In this document: positions 41,214-49,483 of the stretch, one piece after another
How positions within the stretch are numbered: position 1 is the stretch's first letter
How the letters are laid out: each line of letters opens with the position of its first letter
NCBI GenBank assembly: GCA_041916775.1
Contig: JAYRYZ010000009.1
Coordinates: 1 to 64,000 of the forward strand
Reading direction: 5' to 3'
DNA length: 64,000 nt
From: UBA2357 sp041916775
GTDB lineage: Bacteria; Pseudomonadota; Gammaproteobacteria; Burkholderiales; Rhodocyclaceae
Position numbers and translations under genes: made by a program
The notes under the pieces: generated by a model
Database searches by the model: none
What the model was told of the DNA's origin: nothing
The model's input: only the letters and a program-made list of their open reading frames with translations

Positions 41214-43757
41214 ATGGATCAACCCGTTCCCCCGCCAATGTTCCGCCCTCCGGACGACCTTGCTCCGATCAACCATCCGGAGATCAGCGTCGGCAAGATC
41301 ATCCGGCGAGAAATCCTCGAATGCGGTCCCGATGTGCCGCTCTTCGAGGCTGCCCAGCGGATGAGCCTCGCCCACGTGAGCTCGATCCTGGTCACCGAGG
41401 CAAACGAGGTGCTCGGCATCTGGACGGAGCGCGATGCGCTTGCGGTCGACTTCGACGCTCCGGCCAGTTTCATGCGCCCGGTTCGTGAAGTGATGAGCAC
41501 GCCGGTTCTCAGCGTGCCCGCATCGCTGGGCCTGCAGGAGCTCACCGCGCGTTTTCGTGACGAGCACGTACGCCACTATCTCGTCGTCGACACCGACGGA
41601 GCGCGCCTTGGAATCGTGTCGCAGACGGACGTCGTGCTCAACCAGGGGATCGAGCACTACCTGCGGATGCGCAAGCTGGATACCATCATCAAGGGCAGGC
41701 TGCACCCACTAGCCCCTGATGCCAGTCTCGCCGAGGCCGCGCGACACATGCGCGAGCATGGCTGCGACGCCGTGGTGGTCGGCTACAAGAACGAGTACGG
41801 CATCCTCACCGAACGTGATGTCACGCGACTGGTTGCCGCCCGCGCGGAAAATGCACCTATCGGCGACGTCGCCAGCCGGCCATTGCTCACCGTCAGCGAG
41901 CATGCCAGCCTCTATCATGTCCGCTGCCTGCTCTCCGACGAAGGTGTGCGCCATATCGGCGTCACGCGCGACGACGGGACGCTCTGCGATCTGGTGAGTT
42001 TCAGCGACATCCTGTCCGGCATGGAGCTCGCCTACGTCCATGAACTGCGTTACGCGCTGCGCCAGCGTGATGAAGCGCTCCACACCTCGCGGCAGAACCT
42101 GCACCTTGCGGAAAAGGTGATCGAAAGCTCCCTGGACGGCATCCTGATCACCGATGCCGACGCGCGAATCATCTCGGTAAACCCGGCCTTCACTCGTCTG
42201 ACCGGCTATCGTGCCCAGGACGTGCTCGGCAAGACGCCTGCGGTACTCAGCTCCGGACGCCACGATGCCGCTTTCTACGCCCAGATGTGGAGCTGTCTGC
42301 GCTCCAACGGATACTGGCAAGGCGAAGTCTGGAACCGACGCAAGAACGGCGAGCTCTATCCCGAGTTGCTCACGATCACCGCGATCACGGACGAGGCCGG
42401 CGACCTCACCCACTACGCCGCGCTGTTCAGCGACATCAGCCAGCTCAAGGAGAACGAGACCCGTATCCGCGACCTGGCCTACTTCGACCCGCTCACGCGC
42501 CTGCCCAACCGTCGTCTGCTCGACGACCGCCTGCAGGTCTCGCTTGCACACGCACACCGCAACAGCAGCCGTATCGCGGTGATGTTCATCGACCTGGACC
42601 GATTCAAGCGGATCAATGACAGTCTTGGCCACGAGATCGGCGACCGCCTCCTCGTCGAGGTCGCACAGCGGCTGCGCCAATGCGTGCGCGAGGACGACAC
42701 GGTAGCCCGCATGGGCGGCGACGAATTCGTCGTGATACTGAACAATCTCGCCGACCCGGACGATGCCGCCCACACCGCGACGCGCATCATCGAGGCATTG
42801 CGCGCTCCGGTCATCATCGACGGCCGCGAGCTGATCACCACGACGAGCATAGGCATCAGCGTTTATCCGGAGGACAGCCGCGAGCCCGCTCAGCTCATCA
42901 AGAATGCCGACATTGCGATGTACCGGGCAAAGAACGACGGTCGTGACAGCTTCCAGCTATATCAGCCGACGATGAACGCGCGCTCGCTCGAACATCTGGC
43001 GCTGGAGACCGCCCTGCACCGTGCAATCGAACGCAACGAGCTGACCCTGCATTACCAGCCCGTGGTGCGGGTCGCAGATGGCCACACCATTGGCGTGGAG
43101 GCCTTGCTGCGCTGGCAGCATCCGGACCTCGGCCTCGTGCCACCGGGCGAGTTCATTCCGCTCGCGGAGGAAAGCGGGCTGATCGTGCCGATCGGTGCGT
43201 GGGTGCTGCGCAATGCCTGCATCCAGCATCGCCGCTGGCGCGAACGCGGGCTTGCGCCGCTGCAGTTGATGGTCAATATCTCGGTGCGTCAGTTCCGCCG
43301 CGACGACTTCTTCGATGAAGTCGTGCACGTACTCACGGAGACCGGCATGCAGCCCGAAAGGCTCACGCTGGAGGTGACCGAAACGCTGCTGATGGAAACC
43401 GGCGACAACAGCATCACCGTTCTGGGAAAGCTCCGCGCGCTCGGCATCAGGATCGCGATCGACGACTTCGGCACCGGCTATTCATCACTCGCCTACCTCA
43501 AGCGCTTCCCGATCGACGAACTCAAGATCGACCGGCTCTTCCTGCGCGACATCCCCGCCAGCCCGCGCGACAGTGAGATCGCCGCCGCCATCGTCATGCT
43601 GGGTCGCAGCCTGAACCTGCGCGTGATCGCAGAAGGTGTCGAGACGGCGGAACAACTCGCGCTCTTGCGCAAGAACGATTGCGACATGGCGCAGGGCTTC
43701 CATTTCAGCCCGGCCGTACCTGCCGAGCAGATGGAACTCCGGCTCAGCCGCACTTGA
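41214..43757 (+). CDS. CBS-PAS-GGDEF-EAL cyclic-di-GMP signalling protein
   Basis: An 847-residue cytoplasmic protein without membrane helices. Order: four CBS motifs in two pairs (about 28-145 and 155-280), a short coiled segment, a PAS domain (about 298-410: SSLDGILITDADARIISVNP), GGDEF domain (about 430-585) and EAL domain (about 600-845). The GGDEF motif is canonical (ARMGGDEF, 501-505), with a complete inhibitory I-site RxxD (REDD) five residues before it. The EAL motif is canonical (VEALLRW, 629-631) and the late catalytic blocks DDFGTGYSSLAYL and EGVETAEQ are present. Both activities may therefore be intact. The CBS input suggests control by adenine nucleotides. A near-identical layout is not among the commonest c-di-GMP proteins. 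Confidence 0.9.
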   Translation: MDQPVPPPMFRPPDDLAPINHPEISVGKIIRREILECGPDVPLFEAAQRMSLAHVSSILVTEANEVLGIWTERDALAVDFDAPASFMRPVREVMSTPVLSVPASLGLQELTARFRDEHVRHYLVVDTDGARLGIVSQTDVVLNQGIEHYLRMRKLDTIIKGRLHPLAPDASLAEAARHMREHGCDAVVVGYKNEYGILTERDVTRLVAARAENAPIGDVASRPLLTVSEHASLYHVRCLLSDEGVRHIGVTRDDGTLCDLVSFSDILSGMELAYVHELRYALRQRDEALHTSRQNLHLAEKVIESSLDGILITDADARIISVNPAFTRLTGYRAQDVLGKTPAVLSSGRHDAAFYAQMWSCLRSNGYWQGEVWNRRKNGELYPELLTITAITDEAGDLTHYAALFSDISQLKENETRIRDLAYFDPLTRLPNRRLLDDRLQVSLAHAHRNSSRIAVMFIDLDRFKRINDSLGHEIGDRLLVEVAQRLRQCVREDDTVARMGGDEFVVILNNLADPDDAAHTATRIIEALRAPVIIDGRELITTTSIGISVYPEDSREPAQLIKNADIAMYRAKNDGRDSFQLYQPTMNARSLEHLALETALHRAIERNELTLHYQPVVRVADGHTIGVEALLRWQHPDLGLVPPGEFIPLAEESGLIVPIGAWVLRNACIQHRRWRERGLAPLQLMVNISVRQFRRDDFFDEVVHVLTETGMQPERLTLEVTETLLMETGDNSITVLGKLRALGIRIAIDDFGTGYSSLAYLKRFPIDELKIDRLFLRDIPASPRDSEIAAAIVMLGRSLNLRVIAEGVETAEQLALLRKNDCDMAQGFHFSPAVPAEQMELRLSRT

Positions 43758-43881
43758 AACCTCTTCAGGCGGCCTTCCTTGCAGGCGCGCATCAACGGTG
43801 TGAAGCGGAGGTCGGCCTGCGGTTCGGAGAGTCTGTCCTGTGGAAAGCCGTGTTCGGCAAGAAATGTGGCGAGCGTCGGGG

Positions 43882-45525
43882 TCATCGTTGTTCCCGAGTG
43901 CGTTGCGGATAAGGTGGCGAAGTTTCGATACGGGTGTCGAGCACCGGGGTGCCGACGGTGAAGTGATAGACGCTCTGCCAGCGCGTGCCGGTGAGGCCAA
44001 AGACGTCATGCACCGGGTCGTCGAAGAAGCAGCCGATGCCGGTACCGCGCACGCCCGCGGCCTCCGCCTCGAGATAGAGCGCCTGGCCGATGCGTCCCGC
44101 TTCGCGCAGCACTTCGCGGTAGCCTGGGCCGTCGGCCGTCGCGGCATCGAACTCGGCCAGCATGCCGAGCGAGAAGGCACCGGTTGCGGCAATGTCCTGG
44201 TGGCAGGACAAAGCACGGGCCAGCCGCTGCAGCTCCTGTAGTCCGAGCACCTGCAGGCAGACAAGACCGAGGTGTGCAGGCATTCCACGCACCGGTTCGG
44301 CCTGCGGAAAGCGATCTTTCAGCGCCATCAGCAGCGCCCTCCCGCCAGCGGGCGTGCGCGGCAGCACATAGAGACCCGGCGGCAGGCCATCGACGCGCAG
44401 CACGAAGAGCAGCAGGTGAACGTGCGGCGGTGCTGATTGTCCGGAAAACGGCGGCAGATCGCGTGGCAGCGTGGCATCGAGCAAGCGCTCGAAGGCCACT
44501 CGTAGCAGCGTGCATTTCGGGTCGAAGCGCTGGCCGCTGCGCCGCTGCCGGATCAGCTGCGCAGCCCCCGCGACCGTGGCATGCGCCATCAGTGGTGGGT
44601 AGTCGGGCCAGCTCATCGCCCGTCCTGACGCTGAAGACTGCCTGCACCGACTGGCCTCGGCTGCCTGGTCGATGATCGGCCAGCGGTAACCCGGCGACGG
44701 ATCGATGCGACTCGGGCTGCCCAGCCAGCCGACAGCGTCGAAGCGGCTGCGCAGCGTGGCGGCGTCCGGCATGTCGGCGAGCCCGGGCGCCTCGATGAGC
44801 AGCAGCACTTCCGGCTCCTCGACCTCGGTGAAGGCATAGCGACCGCCGGGAAAGTCATCTCGATCCAGCCCAACCAAACCGGCCAGCGCCGCGCTGCTCA
44901 CCGCCAACGGGCGGATGCGCCAACCCAGCAGCGCGGCAGCGTAGGCGAGTGTGCCGAGCGCATGGCCGACATCGAGCTGGCAATAGCGGAAGGCCCGCTC
45001 GCCATACTTCCAGGCCTCCCGCCACATGACCGAGGAGATCGCAATGGCCAGCCACGGCGCCGCATCGGCCGGCGCGCTCAGTGCACGGCCTTCGAGTGCA
45101 TGGGTTTCCGCTTCATAGTGGTGCACGCCGTCCGGGACCCCGGGCAGGCCGCCGCACAGCACCCAGCCTTCCACCGGATGCAGGTTACCGGACGACGGAT
45201 TGCAGCGCAGGGCCCAACGGCTCGGCCCCCAGCTTTTCCAGGCCGAGATGGCGAAGGACAGTTCGAACACGGCCCCCAGGCTGTCCAGCGTCGCTGCGAC
45301 CGGCTGGTGCCCTGCCTCGGCCAGCCGTCCGAAGGGGCGTTCGTAGCGCTCGGCCGACAAAGGCAACGCGGTCAAGGGTGCGCCGGAGTAGCGGCGAAAA
45401 GCGGCGGGCTGGGCGTCCCAGTCGAGCTGGCCAGGCCCCTCTGCAAATGCCTCGAAGCGGTGTTTGGAGCGCAAGTGGTAGCGGCGCAGGCCATCTTGTG
45501 ATTGTGAGCTTTCCGACATGGTCAT
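43882..45525 (-). CDS. Double-module SagB-type nitroreductase
   Basis: A 547-residue protein with two flavin-dependent nitroreductase-fold modules in one chain. The first (about 40-290) shows the SagB/ThcOx signature LRCNPSSGNLHPVEGW (FMN-binding) and QLDVGHALGTLAYAAALLGW. The second (about 310-540) begins IRQRRSGQRFDP, the usual nitroreductase entry, and ends GQALYLEAEAAGVRGTGIGC and FFDDPVHDVFGL. There is no signal peptide. SagB enzymes oxidise azolines in peptide natural products, but no precursor or cyclodehydratase is nearby; the tandem form appears as a stand-alone protein. Two starts are possible (45525 or 45519) after GGAAGG. It diverges from a NafY-like gene. Confidence 0.8.
   Translation of the reverse strand: MTMSESSQSQDGLRRYHLRSKHRFEAFAEGPGQLDWDAQPAAFRRYSGAPLTALPLSAERYERPFGRLAEAGHQPVAATLDSLGAVFELSFAISAWKSWGPSRWALRCNPSSGNLHPVEGWVLCGGLPGVPDGVHHYEAETHALEGRALSAPADAAPWLAIAISSVMWREAWKYGERAFRYCQLDVGHALGTLAYAAALLGWRIRPLAVSSAALAGLVGLDRDDFPGGRYAFTEVEEPEVLLLIEAPGLADMPDAATLRSRFDAVGWLGSPSRIDPSPGYRWPIIDQAAEASRCRQSSASGRAMSWPDYPPLMAHATVAGAAQLIRQRRSGQRFDPKCTLLRVAFERLLDATLPRDLPPFSGQSAPPHVHLLLFVLRVDGLPPGLYVLPRTPAGGRALLMALKDRFPQAEPVRGMPAHLGLVCLQVLGLQELQRLARALSCHQDIAATGAFSLGMLAEFDAATADGPGYREVLREAGRIGQALYLEAEAAGVRGTGIGCFFDDPVHDVFGLTGTRWQSVYHFTVGTPVLDTRIETSPPYPQRTREQR
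45503..45518 (+). promoter_or_regulatory. Possible NifA-type upstream activator site
   Basis: TGT (45503-45505), ten bases, then ACA (45516-45518): the TGT-N10-ACA pattern of NifA binding sites. It lies about 85 bp upstream of the sigma-54 signature, a usual distance, but within the first codons of the divergent nitroreductase gene. The pattern is short and could occur by chance. Confidence 0.35.
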
Positions 45526-45594
45526 GCATCCTTCCAGGATTCTCCAATCTTCAGCAAGGGACATGCCCGTTTGCAATCATGCATTTGCCACCGC

Positions 45595-45610
45595 TGGCAT
45601 CTTCTCTGCA
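45595..45610 (+). promoter_or_regulatory. Probable sigma-54 promoter of the NafY-like gene
   Basis: TGGCATCTTCTCTGCA has GG (45596-45597) and GC (45608-45609) exactly ten bases apart, and matches the -24 (TGGCA) and -12 (TGCA) elements of sigma-54 promoters. Transcription would start near 45622, about 28 bp before the ATG. Confidence 0.5.
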
Positions 45611-45649
45611 AGGTAGCACCACCCCAACCCGGAACCGAGGAGCAAGACG

Positions 45650-46384
45650 ATGGAACAATCCACGCCTCCGATCACCCGCGAGGCGGCGCTGCGCATTGCG
45701 CTCGCTGCACGCGCGATGCCGAATGCCACCCTGCCGCGCCTGCTCGCACTGATCCGGCGCCAGCTTGGTGACGAGATCGACGAAGAGAGGTTGCGTCAGA
45801 TCACCGTAACCATGCTGAAGACCGGCTTCGCCAGCGCCGACGGTGAGGAGGATGGCGAAGACATCGGGATCGGCCTCGAGTCCATGAAACTTGCAGTGCG
45901 CATCCTGTGGGGTGAAACGCAGGGTGACGACTCACTACCACGCATCGAAGCCTACAACGATGGCGACATGCCCGGCTCGGTGCGCGTCGCGATCGCATCG
46001 GACAAGGGCGACACCCTGTCCGGCCACTTCGGTTCCTGTTTTCGCTTTCTGGTGTATCAGGTGTCACCCGGCGAGATCCGGCTGGTGGATATCCGTGACA
46101 CCATGGACGCCGAATTCGCTGAAGACAGGAATCTCTGGCGTGCCCGCCTGATCGGCGATTGTCATGTCTGCTACGTGGTGTCGATTGGCGGGCCGGCTGC
46201 GGCCAAGGTGATCCGCGCCGATGTCTACCCGATCAAGATTCCGGATGGCGGCCCCGCGCTGGCGATCCTCCAGCCATTCCAAAGGGCGATGGTCGACTCC
46301 CCCCCGCCTTGGCTGCTCAAGATTCTGGGCGTGGCTGCAAAGAAGAGACTCCGAAACTACAGTGCCGCCACCATCGAGGACTGA
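45650..46384 (+). CDS. NafY/NifX-family FeMo-cofactor-binding protein
   Basis: A 244-residue protein with the two-domain layout of NafY. The N-terminal helical domain (about 8-60: EAALRIALAARAMPNATLPR ... ITVTMLKTGF) resembles the DIMCO_N domain that binds apo-dinitrogenase. The C-terminal NifX/NifB-like domain (about 108-225) starts VRVAIASDKGDTLSGHFGSC, whose His is the residue type that holds FeMo-co or its precursor. In diazotrophs such proteins carry the cofactor to nitrogenase. No nif structural genes are in the window. A sigma-54 signature and a TGT-N10-ACA element upstream fit NifA control. A strong ribosome site (GAGGAGC) precedes the ATG. Confidence 0.85.
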   Translation: MEQSTPPITREAALRIALAARAMPNATLPRLLALIRRQLGDEIDEERLRQITVTMLKTGFASADGEEDGEDIGIGLESMKLAVRILWGETQGDDSLPRIEAYNDGDMPGSVRVAIASDKGDTLSGHFGSCFRFLVYQVSPGEIRLVDIRDTMDAEFAEDRNLWRARLIGDCHVCYVVSIGGPAAAKVIRADVYPIKIPDGGPALAILQPFQRAMVDSPPPWLLKILGVAAKKRLRNYSAATIED

Positions 46385-46392
46385 AATCAGAA

Positions 46393-46421
46393 GCGCGGGC
46401 GGCACAGGCGTCCGCCCGCGC
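46393..46421 (+). terminator. GC-rich hairpin after the NafY-like gene
   Basis: GCGCGGGCGG (46393-46402) pairs with CCGCCCGCGC (46412-46421) nine bases after the stop. No T-run follows. Confidence 0.45.
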
Positions 46422-46465
46422 CACCGCGGCCGCGCCATGGCTCCCCTCGGAGCACGAAAAGCACA

Positions 46466-46496
46466 ACGCCCCTGCCGGCAAGCCGGACAGGGGCGT
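46466..46496. terminator. Bidirectional terminator between NafY-like gene and acnB
   Basis: ACGCCCCTG (46466-46474) pairs with CAGGGGCGT (46488-46496), with an inner CCGG/CCGG extension. The plus-strand side is followed by CTTCTTGTTGTT; the genes on both sides converge on it. Confidence 0.75.
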
Positions 46497-46561
46497 CTTC
46501 TTGTTGTTGGCGGAAGCTGCACGTTTCAGCGCGCTCCCGCCTTGTCTCCCACCCTGGAATC

Positions 46562-49159
46562 TCAGACGGTGACGGTATCCGCCACGCTGCGGAATTCCTC
46601 GATCTGATCGAAGTTCATGTAGCGGTAGATGTCGGCAGCCTTCTTGTTGACGATCTCGACCTGCGCCATGTACTCGGCAACGCTCGGGATCTTACCCATC
46701 AGCGCACACACTGCGGCCAGCTCCGCCGATCCGAGATACACGCGGGTATCGATACCGAGGCGGTTCGGGAAGTTGCGCGTCGACGTCGACATCGCGGTGC
46801 TCCCTTTGCGGATCTGTGCCTGGTTGCCCATGCACAGCGAGCAGCCCGGCATCTCCATGCGCGCACCGGACTTGCCGAGCACGCCGTAGTAGCCTTCCTC
46901 GTTGAGGATCATCGCGTCCATCTTGGTGGGCGGAGCGATCCACAGGCGGGTCGGGATGTCGGTCTTGCCGTCGAGCACCTTGCCGGCGGCACGGAAGTGG
47001 CCGATGTTGGTCATGCACGAGCCGATGAAGACTTCGTCGATCTTGTCACCAGCGACTTCGGACAGGAGCTTCACATCATCCGGGTCGTTCGGGCAGGCAA
47101 CGATCGGCTCCTTGATGTCGGCGAGATCGATCTCGATCACCGCGGCGTACTCGGCGTCGGCGTCACCTGCCAGCAGCGTTCCGTTGGCGATCCAGTCTTC
47201 CATGGCCTTGATGCGGCGTGCCAGCGTGCGCTTGTCTTCGTAGCCGTTCGCGATCATCCACTTCATCAGCGTGATGTTCGAGGTCATGTACTCGACGATC
47301 GGTGCCTTGTTGAGATGCACCGTGCAGCCCGCCGCCGAGCGTTCGGCCGAGGCGTCGGTGAGCTCGAAGGCCTGCTCGACCTTGAGATCCGGCAAACCTT
47401 CGATTTCGAGGATGCGGCCGGAGAAGATGTTCTTCTTGCCCTTCTTCTCGACCGTCAGCAGCCCTTGGCGGATCGCGTACAGCGGGATCGCGTTCACCAG
47501 ATCGCGCAGCGTGACACCCGGCTGCATCGTGCCCTTGAAGCGCACCAGCACGGACTCAGGCATGTCGAGCGGCATCACGCCGGTGGCTGCGGCGAATGCG
47601 ACCAGGCCCGAACCGGCCGGGAAGGAGATGCCGATCGGGAAGCGGGTGTGGCTGTCGCCACCAGTGCCGACCGTATCCGGCAGCAGCAGGCGGTTGAGCC
47701 AGGAGTGGATGACGCCGTCGCCCGGACGCAGCGACACGCCACCGCGGGTGCTGATGAAGCTCGGCAGCTCACGGTGCATCTTCACGTCCACCAGCTTCGG
47801 ATAGGCCGCGGTGTGGCAGAACGACTGCATCGTCATGTCGGCGGAGAACCCGAGGCAGGCCAGGTCCTTCAGCTCGTCGCGCGTCATCGGGCCGGTAGTG
47901 TCCTGCGAACCGACGGTGGTCATCTTGGGCTCGCAGTAGGTACCCGGGCGGATACCCTGGCCTTCGGGCATACCGCAGGCACGACCGACCATCTTCTGAG
48001 CCAGCGAGAAGCCCTTGCCGGAATCGACCGGTGCCTGCGGCAGGCGGAACAATGTCGAAGGGGCCAGGCCGAGCGCTTCACGCGCCTTGGAGGTGAGGCC
48101 GCGACCAATGATCAGCGGAATGCGGCCACCTGCGCGCACTTCGTCGAGAATCACCAGGGTCTTGAGCTGCGACTCGGCGATCACTGCGCCATTCTTGAGC
48201 GCGGTGACCTTGCCGGAAGCGTGGTCCACCTTGAGCTCGATCTCGTCGCCCATGTCCATCTGACCGGCGTCGATCTCGATCGGCAGTGCGCCCGCGTCTT
48301 CCATGGTGTTGAAGAAGATCGGGGCGATCTTGGAGCCCAGGCACACGCCGCCGAAGCGCTTGTTCGGCACGAAGGGGATATCCTCACCGGTAAACCACAG
48401 CACCGAGTTGGTGGCGGACTTGCGCGAGGAGCCGGTGCCGACCACGTCGCCGACGTAGGCGACCAGGTTGCCCTTGGCGCGCAGCTCTTCGAGGAACTTG
48501 ACCGGACCGCGCACACCCGGCTCTTCCGGCGTGATGCCCGGACGCGGGTTCTTCAGCATCGCCAGCGCGTGCAGCGGGATGTCGGGACGCGACCACGCAT
48601 CCGGCGCGGGCGAGAGGTCGTCGGTGTTGGTCTCGCCGGTCACCTTGAACACGGTGAGCTTCTGCGAGGCCGGCACCTCGGGACGACTGGTGAACCACTC
48701 GGCGTCGGCCCAGGACTGCATGACTGCCTTGGCGTTGGCATTACCGGCAGCCGCCAGCTCCTTGACGTCATGGAAGTAGTCGAACATCAGGAGCGTCTTC
48801 TTGAGACCTTCCGCTGCGACCGCGCCCACTTCACCATCGCCCAGCAGGTCGATCATCGGCTTGATGTTGAAACCGCCCAGCATCGTGCCGAGCAGCTCGG
48901 TGGCCTTGGCACGCGAAACAAGCCCACAGGCCAGTTCGCCCTTGGCGACCTTGGCAAGGAACTCGGCCTTGACCTTGGCTGCATCATCAACGCCCGCCGG
49001 AACGCGGTAAGTCAGCAGTTCGACGAGGAAGGCTTCTTCGCCCGCAGGTGGGCTCTGGAGCAACGCGACCAGCTGGGTCGTCTGATCCTTGGAAAGGGGC
49101 AGCGGGGGGATGCCGAGGGCGGCACGCTCTGCGACATGGGCACGGTAAGCTTCAAGCAC
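46562..49159 (-). CDS. acnB: Aconitate hydratase B
   Basis: An 865-residue AcnB-type aconitase, interconverting citrate and isocitrate in the TCA cycle. The N-terminal HEAT-like domain (about 1-160) is the AcnB-specific part. The 4Fe-4S ligands appear as Cys in IGSCMTNIGHFR (about 710) and in GCSLCMGNQAQIR (about 770). Other markers are ACLGFSADMTMQSFCHTAAYPK (in part) and GGDSHTRFPIGISF. The length is typical. A good promoter with a palindrome between -35 and -10 precedes it. It lies far from the sdh/gltA cluster but shares the putative GntR operator with it. Confidence 0.98.
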   Translation of the reverse strand: MLEAYRAHVAERAALGIPPLPLSKDQTTQLVALLQSPPAGEEAFLVELLTYRVPAGVDDAAKVKAEFLAKVAKGELACGLVSRAKATELLGTMLGGFNIKPMIDLLGDGEVGAVAAEGLKKTLLMFDYFHDVKELAAAGNANAKAVMQSWADAEWFTSRPEVPASQKLTVFKVTGETNTDDLSPAPDAWSRPDIPLHALAMLKNPRPGITPEEPGVRGPVKFLEELRAKGNLVAYVGDVVGTGSSRKSATNSVLWFTGEDIPFVPNKRFGGVCLGSKIAPIFFNTMEDAGALPIEIDAGQMDMGDEIELKVDHASGKVTALKNGAVIAESQLKTLVILDEVRAGGRIPLIIGRGLTSKAREALGLAPSTLFRLPQAPVDSGKGFSLAQKMVGRACGMPEGQGIRPGTYCEPKMTTVGSQDTTGPMTRDELKDLACLGFSADMTMQSFCHTAAYPKLVDVKMHRELPSFISTRGGVSLRPGDGVIHSWLNRLLLPDTVGTGGDSHTRFPIGISFPAGSGLVAFAAATGVMPLDMPESVLVRFKGTMQPGVTLRDLVNAIPLYAIRQGLLTVEKKGKKNIFSGRILEIEGLPDLKVEQAFELTDASAERSAAGCTVHLNKAPIVEYMTSNITLMKWMIANGYEDKRTLARRIKAMEDWIANGTLLAGDADAEYAAVIEIDLADIKEPIVACPNDPDDVKLLSEVAGDKIDEVFIGSCMTNIGHFRAAGKVLDGKTDIPTRLWIAPPTKMDAMILNEEGYYGVLGKSGARMEMPGCSLCMGNQAQIRKGSTAMSTSTRNFPNRLGIDTRVYLGSAELAAVCALMGKIPSVAEYMAQVEIVNKKAADIYRYMNFDQIEEFRSVADTVTV

Positions 49160-49222
49160 GGCGGTTTCCTTCCATCGTTGAAGTGGCAGGGCGTTCGGGT
49201 GCGCCCCGAACGGAGTTCTTGG

Positions 49223-49254
49223 ATTATATGTCTTTTATAAGACTCAGGGTGCAA
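49223..49254 (-). promoter_or_regulatory. acnB promoter with GntR-type operator
   Basis: A perfect minus-strand TATAAT (49223-49228) lies next to GTCTT (49230-49234) and AAGAC (49239-49243), which form an inverted repeat whose core TCTTTTATAAGA (49231-49242) differs at one position from the TCTTATATAAGA of the gntR-mdh region. The -35 is weak (CACCCT at 17 bp, or TTGCAC at 20 bp). A protein on the repeat would block the promoter. Confidence 0.6.
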
Positions 49255-49483
49255 TGCAACACAAAATGCCAACGCGAAAGGCTGAAAGTGCTGCCGATGT
49301 CCGTGACATGTTGCTGTGCCCTGAGCGACATGGCTGGGAATTCTACTCCTGCCGAACCGCTACCGCACCCGCAAACAAGCTTGCGGTCACAACCACCGAA
49401 GATGTCGCACGGCAGGGGCGCGGGCGGGCAATCCCGAGCCGCCTGACGCGACAGAACTTCCACACACACCCTCTTCCCACACG
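49255..49483. other. Gene-free stretch upstream of acnB
   Basis: Together with the acnB promoter this makes a 324-bp gap between acnB and the upstream gene on the same strand. No supported reading frame, tRNA or terminator was found. Composition is mildly more AT-rich than the genes on either side. Confidence 0.4.

Noticed and set aside
45550..45600. A TGGCA...TTGCA pair on the minus strand that could be a sigma-54 promoter for the SagB-type gene
   Set aside because: The distance between GG and GC is three bases too long for sigma-54, which has strict spacing.
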